From an uncultured Hyphomicrobiales bacterium (GTDB lineage: Bacteria > Pseudomonadota > Alphaproteobacteria > Rhizobiales > Ancalomicrobiaceae), in contig CAIYYN010000008.1 in assembly GCA_903930435.1 (NCBI GenBank), positions 62,001-126,000 of the forward strand: DNA of 64,000 nucleotides. The letters run 5' to 3'. A model generated the notes under the pieces. That model was not told the DNA's origin. It did no database searches and worked only from the letters and a program-made list of their open reading frames with translations. This document shows positions 61,854 through 64,000 of this stretch, in pieces; the first letter of the stretch is position 1; the number at the start of each line of letters is the position of its first letter. The translations under genes and the position numbers were made by a program.

Positions 61854-62192
61854 CAAGCGCCTCAGTCGAACGCCAGATGTTTACGCTTGATCGAGTTTTC
61901 GGTCAGGTGTCGATGCATTTTGCAGACTTGGCGGCAGAAAGTCCGCCACAGCGAGAATGGCAACCCAATCATCGGACGACATGGTTATCAAGATATTTTC
62001 TCGTTCCAGGTGTTTAAAATGGCGAAAAACAAGCAAATACCGGCAGAATTATGAATAAAAATAAGTAAATAGATTCCGGAAAATTTTACCTAATAGTACA
62101 AAAACGCAATTGCATAAAATACGACGGAATTTTTTCGAATAATATTGGAGCGTATTTCGGATGATGCAGATCTCCTATCGGGGATTGGTGTC
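61854..62192. other. Intergenic region before the BTLCP peptidase
   Basis: 339 nt. The first 130 nt are of normal composition; from about 61985 the sequence is strongly AT-rich with several A- and T-runs, which fits a promoter zone for the peptidase gene. No gene, hairpin terminator or repeat was recognised. Confidence 0.35.
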
Positions 62193-62846
62193 ATGCGTTT
62201 ATCGACTAGATTGTTCTCGGCTGTGGTTGTTTCGGTTGTTGTGATGGCAAGTCCTGCCAGTGCGGCAAATTCCAATTCCGGAACGGAGTCCTTTGAGTAT
62301 TTCGCGCCGGCGTCCCATCCAACCACCGTGCCGATCGGTTGGAAGTTGTTCTGCAATGAACGGCCCCGCGAGTGCGCGCCGGTCGATGCAACGACAACGA
62401 CCGTGAAACTGACGCCCGCCAATTGGGCGCAGCTCGTTCAGATCAACGATCTCGCCAACGTCAATATAGAAGGCGTGACCGATAACGATCACTACGACAT
62501 CTATCGCAAGAACATCCCGAACTGGTGGACGTTCCCGGATGACGGCAAGGGCAACTGCAACGACTATGTGATGCTGAAGAAGAAACTGCTCGTCGAGGCT
62601 GGCTGGCCCAAGTCAGCGTTGCTGCTGACCGTCGTGCTCGACCACGAGCGGCTCGGTCATCTCGTGCTGACCGTGCGTACGGATCGTGGCGATCTCATTC
62701 TGGATAACATGAACGCCCGCATCCTGCGCTGGAGCGAAACCGGTTACGTATTTATCAAACGGCAATCGCCGAGCAATCCGAGCACCTGGCTGGCAATCGA
62801 GCCGCAGGAATACGTCGTCGGGACGGCCTCAAGTTCGGTTCGGTGA
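62193..62846 (+). CDS. BTLCP family transglutaminase-like cysteine peptidase, exported
   Basis: A 217-aa periplasmic protein. The signal peptide MRLSTRLFSAVVVSVVVMASPASA is followed by the bacterial transglutaminase-like cysteine proteinase domain. The catalytic triad is C122 (GNCNDYV), H156 (GHLVLTV) and D171 (LDNMN). The family includes LapG, the c-di-GMP-controlled protease that cuts surface adhesins, but this protein lacks a LapD partner in the window and is a generic member. GGGGA lies about 10 nt before the ATG at 62193. It stands alone, with a perfect hairpin downstream. Confidence 0.88.
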   Translation: MRLSTRLFSAVVVSVVVMASPASAANSNSGTESFEYFAPASHPTTVPIGWKLFCNERPRECAPVDATTTTVKLTPANWAQLVQINDLANVNIEGVTDNDHYDIYRKNIPNWWTFPDDGKGNCNDYVMLKKKLLVEAGWPKSALLLTVVLDHERLGHLVLTVRTDRGDLILDNMNARILRWSETGYVFIKRQSPSNPSTWLAIEPQEYVVGTASSSVR

Positions 62847-62893
62847 GCGTCAAATTGCAGCCCGGCGTTGGTTTAAACCGCCATGCCCTCGTT

Positions 62894-62919
62894 GTCATCC
62901 CGGCGGATGCCGGGATGAC
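62894..62919. repeat. Perfect 11-bp inverted repeat, REP-like, between convergent genes
   Basis: GTCATCCCGGC and GCCGGGATGAC are exact complements around the 4-nt loop GGAT. There is no T-run on either side. The core GTCATCCCGGC..GCCGGGATGAC is the kind of palindrome found many times in alphaproteobacterial intergenic spaces. It lies between the stops of two convergent genes and could end both transcripts or protect their 3' ends. Confidence 0.8.
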
Positions 62920-62938
62920 AGGCGTTAATTGATCCACG

Positions 62939-63274
62939 TCAGCACTTGTTCTGGCGCCAGTAGGTGTCGACGAGGGTTGAACTGTCGCGGTCGAGCACGG
63001 CAAAATTGCCGGGCACGATGACGAAAAAGCGTTCCAGGCGAACCGCCGCTTCGTTGCCATTACGATCAGACACATAGCCGCAAGCGACAAATCCCGGCGT
63101 ATTTTCGCTGGCTTTCACGCGATTGATTTGTAGCTTGAAATCGGAACTGTTGATACGCCGTGCCACTGCCTGTTGCGCGAGCCTCGGCACATCATTGATT
63201 GTCGGCTCAGGTTCGCCGGGTGCCGCGACGAGAATGGACAGTGCCGAGGCAGCAATTGTCAATTTCGCGAGCAT
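62939..63274 (-). CDS. Small exported hypothetical protein
   Basis: A 111-aa protein with a short signal peptide (MLAKLTIAASALSILVAAP) and GGGAGA about 9 nt before the ATG. The mature part has two Cys (VACGYVSDR and the last residue of WRQNKC) that could form a disulfide in the periplasm. ARRINSSDFKLQI and VACGYV..DRNG resemble small alphaproteobacterial exported proteins of unknown function. It is convergent with the BTLCP gene. No function can be given. Confidence 0.72.
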   Translation of the reverse strand: MLAKLTIAASALSILVAAPGEPEPTINDVPRLAQQAVARRINSSDFKLQINRVKASENTPGFVACGYVSDRNGNEAAVRLERFFVIVPGNFAVLDRDSSTLVDTYWRQNKC

Positions 63275-63551
63275 CTTGTCTCAAATCTCCCGGCAAACGA
63301 ATCTTGGTAGTTAAAAATTTATACGTCAAAGCTTTTATAGCTTGACAGGAAGATCTCAAGAGATCATTTCCGACCAATCGGCTGCGGGATAATCCCGGCG
63401 GCTGAATCACAAGGCACTGAAAGTACATGGGCAGTATCAGCTCGAGCAGCAGGATTGTGGCGATTGCCGCAGATCGGTTGCTCACAGGTCTGGTCCAAGG
63501 GTCGGATACCCGGTGCAAGGCATAAGCGGTCACTGACGCGCAGCCTTTCAT
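63275..63551. other. Intergenic region upstream of the terminal small reading frames
   Basis: 277 nt. The side next to 63275 holds the promoter of the minus-strand exported protein and is AT-rich (63305-63345). The remainder shows no credible gene on either strand. Nothing else is seen. Confidence 0.35.
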
Positions 63552-63592
63552 CCTCCGGCTTTGGATCGCAACCAAAGAACCGGAGGTGAGCC
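63552..63592 (+). promoter_or_regulatory. Hairpin that pairs the ribosome-binding site of the first small frame
   Basis: CCTCCGGCTTTGG (63552-63564) is complementary to CCAAAG (63572-63577) and CCGGAGG (63580-63586), giving a 13-bp stem with a 2-nt AA bulge and a 7-nt loop. The 3' arm is the Shine-Dalgarno of the frame that starts at 63593. In the folded RNA this site would be closed to ribosomes. This may be a translational switch (temperature, protein or small-RNA controlled). The pairing is seen directly; the role is inferred. Confidence 0.6.
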
Positions 63593-63712
63593 ATGAACAA
63601 GCTCTCCAACACCATTGTCCGTTTTGTACCTCGTCGCTCGGTCGCAGGCGCAGGATTGCGCCGCATTGCCGATGGCTCCGACGTCCCCGGTTACAGTCGC
63701 CGCGCGAGCTGA
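63593..63712 (+). CDS. Very small reading frame (39 aa) with strong ribosome-binding site
   Basis: CGGAGG stands 6 nt before the ATG. The product, MNKLSNTIVRFVPRRSVAGA and on to YSRRAS, is basic, has no Cys and no membrane helix. I do not recognise it. A frame shifted by one (from a GTG at 63586 to TGA 63831) runs through the same DNA and ends in an ATGA overlap with the next small gene, so the coding frame of the 3' part is uncertain. It may be a leader peptide, a small regulatory protein, a RiPP-like precursor or not a gene. Confidence 0.4.
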   Translation: MNKLSNTIVRFVPRRSVAGAGLRRIADGSDVPGYSRRAS

Positions 63713-63827
63713 GGCCAGATTGGTTCGTCTGGAAGCATGGACGACCGAACCCCCTCAAGCTCGCCGCCCAATTTAGCTGTCTGCGCGATGGCAGACCTGT
63801 CGCGTCAGACAAAGAGGACCGATTTCC

Positions 63828-63941
63828 ATGAACGATGGCCAGCCTAGGCTCGCCGACCGGTCCCTGATCGGATCGGCGAGCGGAAACGAACGGAACATCA
63901 TACCCTCAGTCCCAGTCTCCGATCTGCGCAAGGACGCTTGA
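63828..63941 (+). CDS. Very small reading frame (37 aa), ATGA-coupled
   Basis: The product is MNDGQPRLADRSLIGSASGN, then NIIPSVPVSDLRKDA. GAGG lies 9-10 nt before the ATG, and the ATG overlaps the stop of a frame that passes through 63586-63831 (ATGA), a common sign of coupled translation. There is no Cys, helix or known motif. It ends 50 nt before the next gene start. Function unknown. Confidence 0.35.
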   Translation: MNDGQPRLADRSLIGSASGNERNIIPSVPVSDLRKDA

Positions 63942-63991
63942 AGCCAGGCTCATTGGCTTTCGCTCCTGACGCAATCGGCAGGAGTTTGAAC

Positions 63992-64000
63992 ATGTCCAAT
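63992..64000 (+). CDS. Start of a gene cut by the window edge
   Basis: GGCAGGAG lies 7 nt before ATG TCC AAT, a good start site on the same strand as the two small frames. Only M-S-N is visible, so nothing can be said of the product except that it may share their transcript. Confidence 0.4.

Noticed and set aside
63207-63812. Long minus-strand frame of about 200 codons at the window end
   Set aside because: It overlaps the exported protein gene in another frame, lacks a ribosome-binding site and has a composition typical of a shadow frame.
63593-63941. Lasso-peptide or other named RiPP precursor genes
   Set aside because: The peptides lack the leader Thr/core Gly pattern, Cys/Ser/Thr-rich cores or any known recognition motif, and no maturation enzyme is in view. 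Kept only as unidentified small frames.

Overview
The window is about 64 kb of GC-rich, gene-dense bacterial chromosome. The mix of genes points to an alphaproteobacterium, probably of the Hyphomicrobiales (rhizobia-like): many ABC and MFS uptake systems for plant-derived compounds, a ugpBAEC operon, a Flp-type pilin, an E. coli-type serA, a cobalamin riboswitch in front of a NiCoT permease, and a BTLCP cysteine peptidase. The genus cannot be fixed from the sequence. No rRNA, tRNA or CRISPR array was recognised.

Layout. 0-3 kb: a cut-off secreted protein, then L-rhamnonate dehydratase (rhmD) and its MFS permease. 3.4-10.5 kb: signalling, with a hybrid histidine kinase (Cache-HisKA-REC-HPt) and a FecR-like secreted protein with a Gly/Asn-rich tail paired with a CHASE2-GGDEF-EAL protein whose GGDEF site is degenerate. 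10.7-12.7 kb: a VanAB-like Rieske demethylase pair. 12.8-15.3 kb: an AT-rich patch in which a ~185-bp sequence is repeated on both sides of a PAP2-family membrane protein gene with a damaged 5' end and an IS5-type transposase remnant; the second repeat copy lies before a 55-aa Flp pilin gene. 15.4-27.5 kb: an SDR, a ugpBAEC glycerol-3-phosphate importer with a Pho-box-like site, a divergent EEP-family phosphodiesterase, and a second sugar ABC system with a DHDPS-family lyase. 27.6-29.6 kb: a chemoreceptor ending in a PilZ domain.

29.6-43.9 kb is the metabolic core. An eight-gene minus-strand run (galB-ligK-aroE, then a periplasmic binding protein and livHMGF) has three start/stop overlaps at its head and seems to couple uptake of an aromatic or hydroaromatic acid to its breakdown. 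A DUF1932 dehydrogenase, a LysR regulator, a frameshifted extradiol dioxygenase, a D-2-hydroxyacid dehydrogenase and a polar amino-acid-type ABC importer follow. 44-54 kb holds a mannitol-dehydrogenase-family enzyme, an aldo/keto reductase, an orphan peptide-type binding protein with an amidase, and a co-directional set (SSADH, beta-lactamase-like esterase, DUF3830, M20 hydrolase). 54-58.6 kb: cobalamin riboswitch with NiCoT, a DHA2 exporter and serA. 58.7-61.9 kb: a TetR regulator, the C-terminal stub of a shikimate-type MHS transporter, and a QuiC-type 3-dehydroshikimate dehydratase. The end has a BTLCP peptidase, a small secreted protein, and very short reading frames, the first with its ribosome-binding site inside a strong hairpin.

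Taken together, VanAB (vanillate to protocatechuate), AroE plus QuiC (shikimate to 3-dehydroshikimate to protocatechuate) and GalB plus LigK (4-oxalomesaconate to pyruvate and oxaloacetate) suggest a funnel into protocatechuate 4,5-cleavage. The ring-cleavage and intermediate enzymes (LigAB, LigC, LigI) are not in this window.
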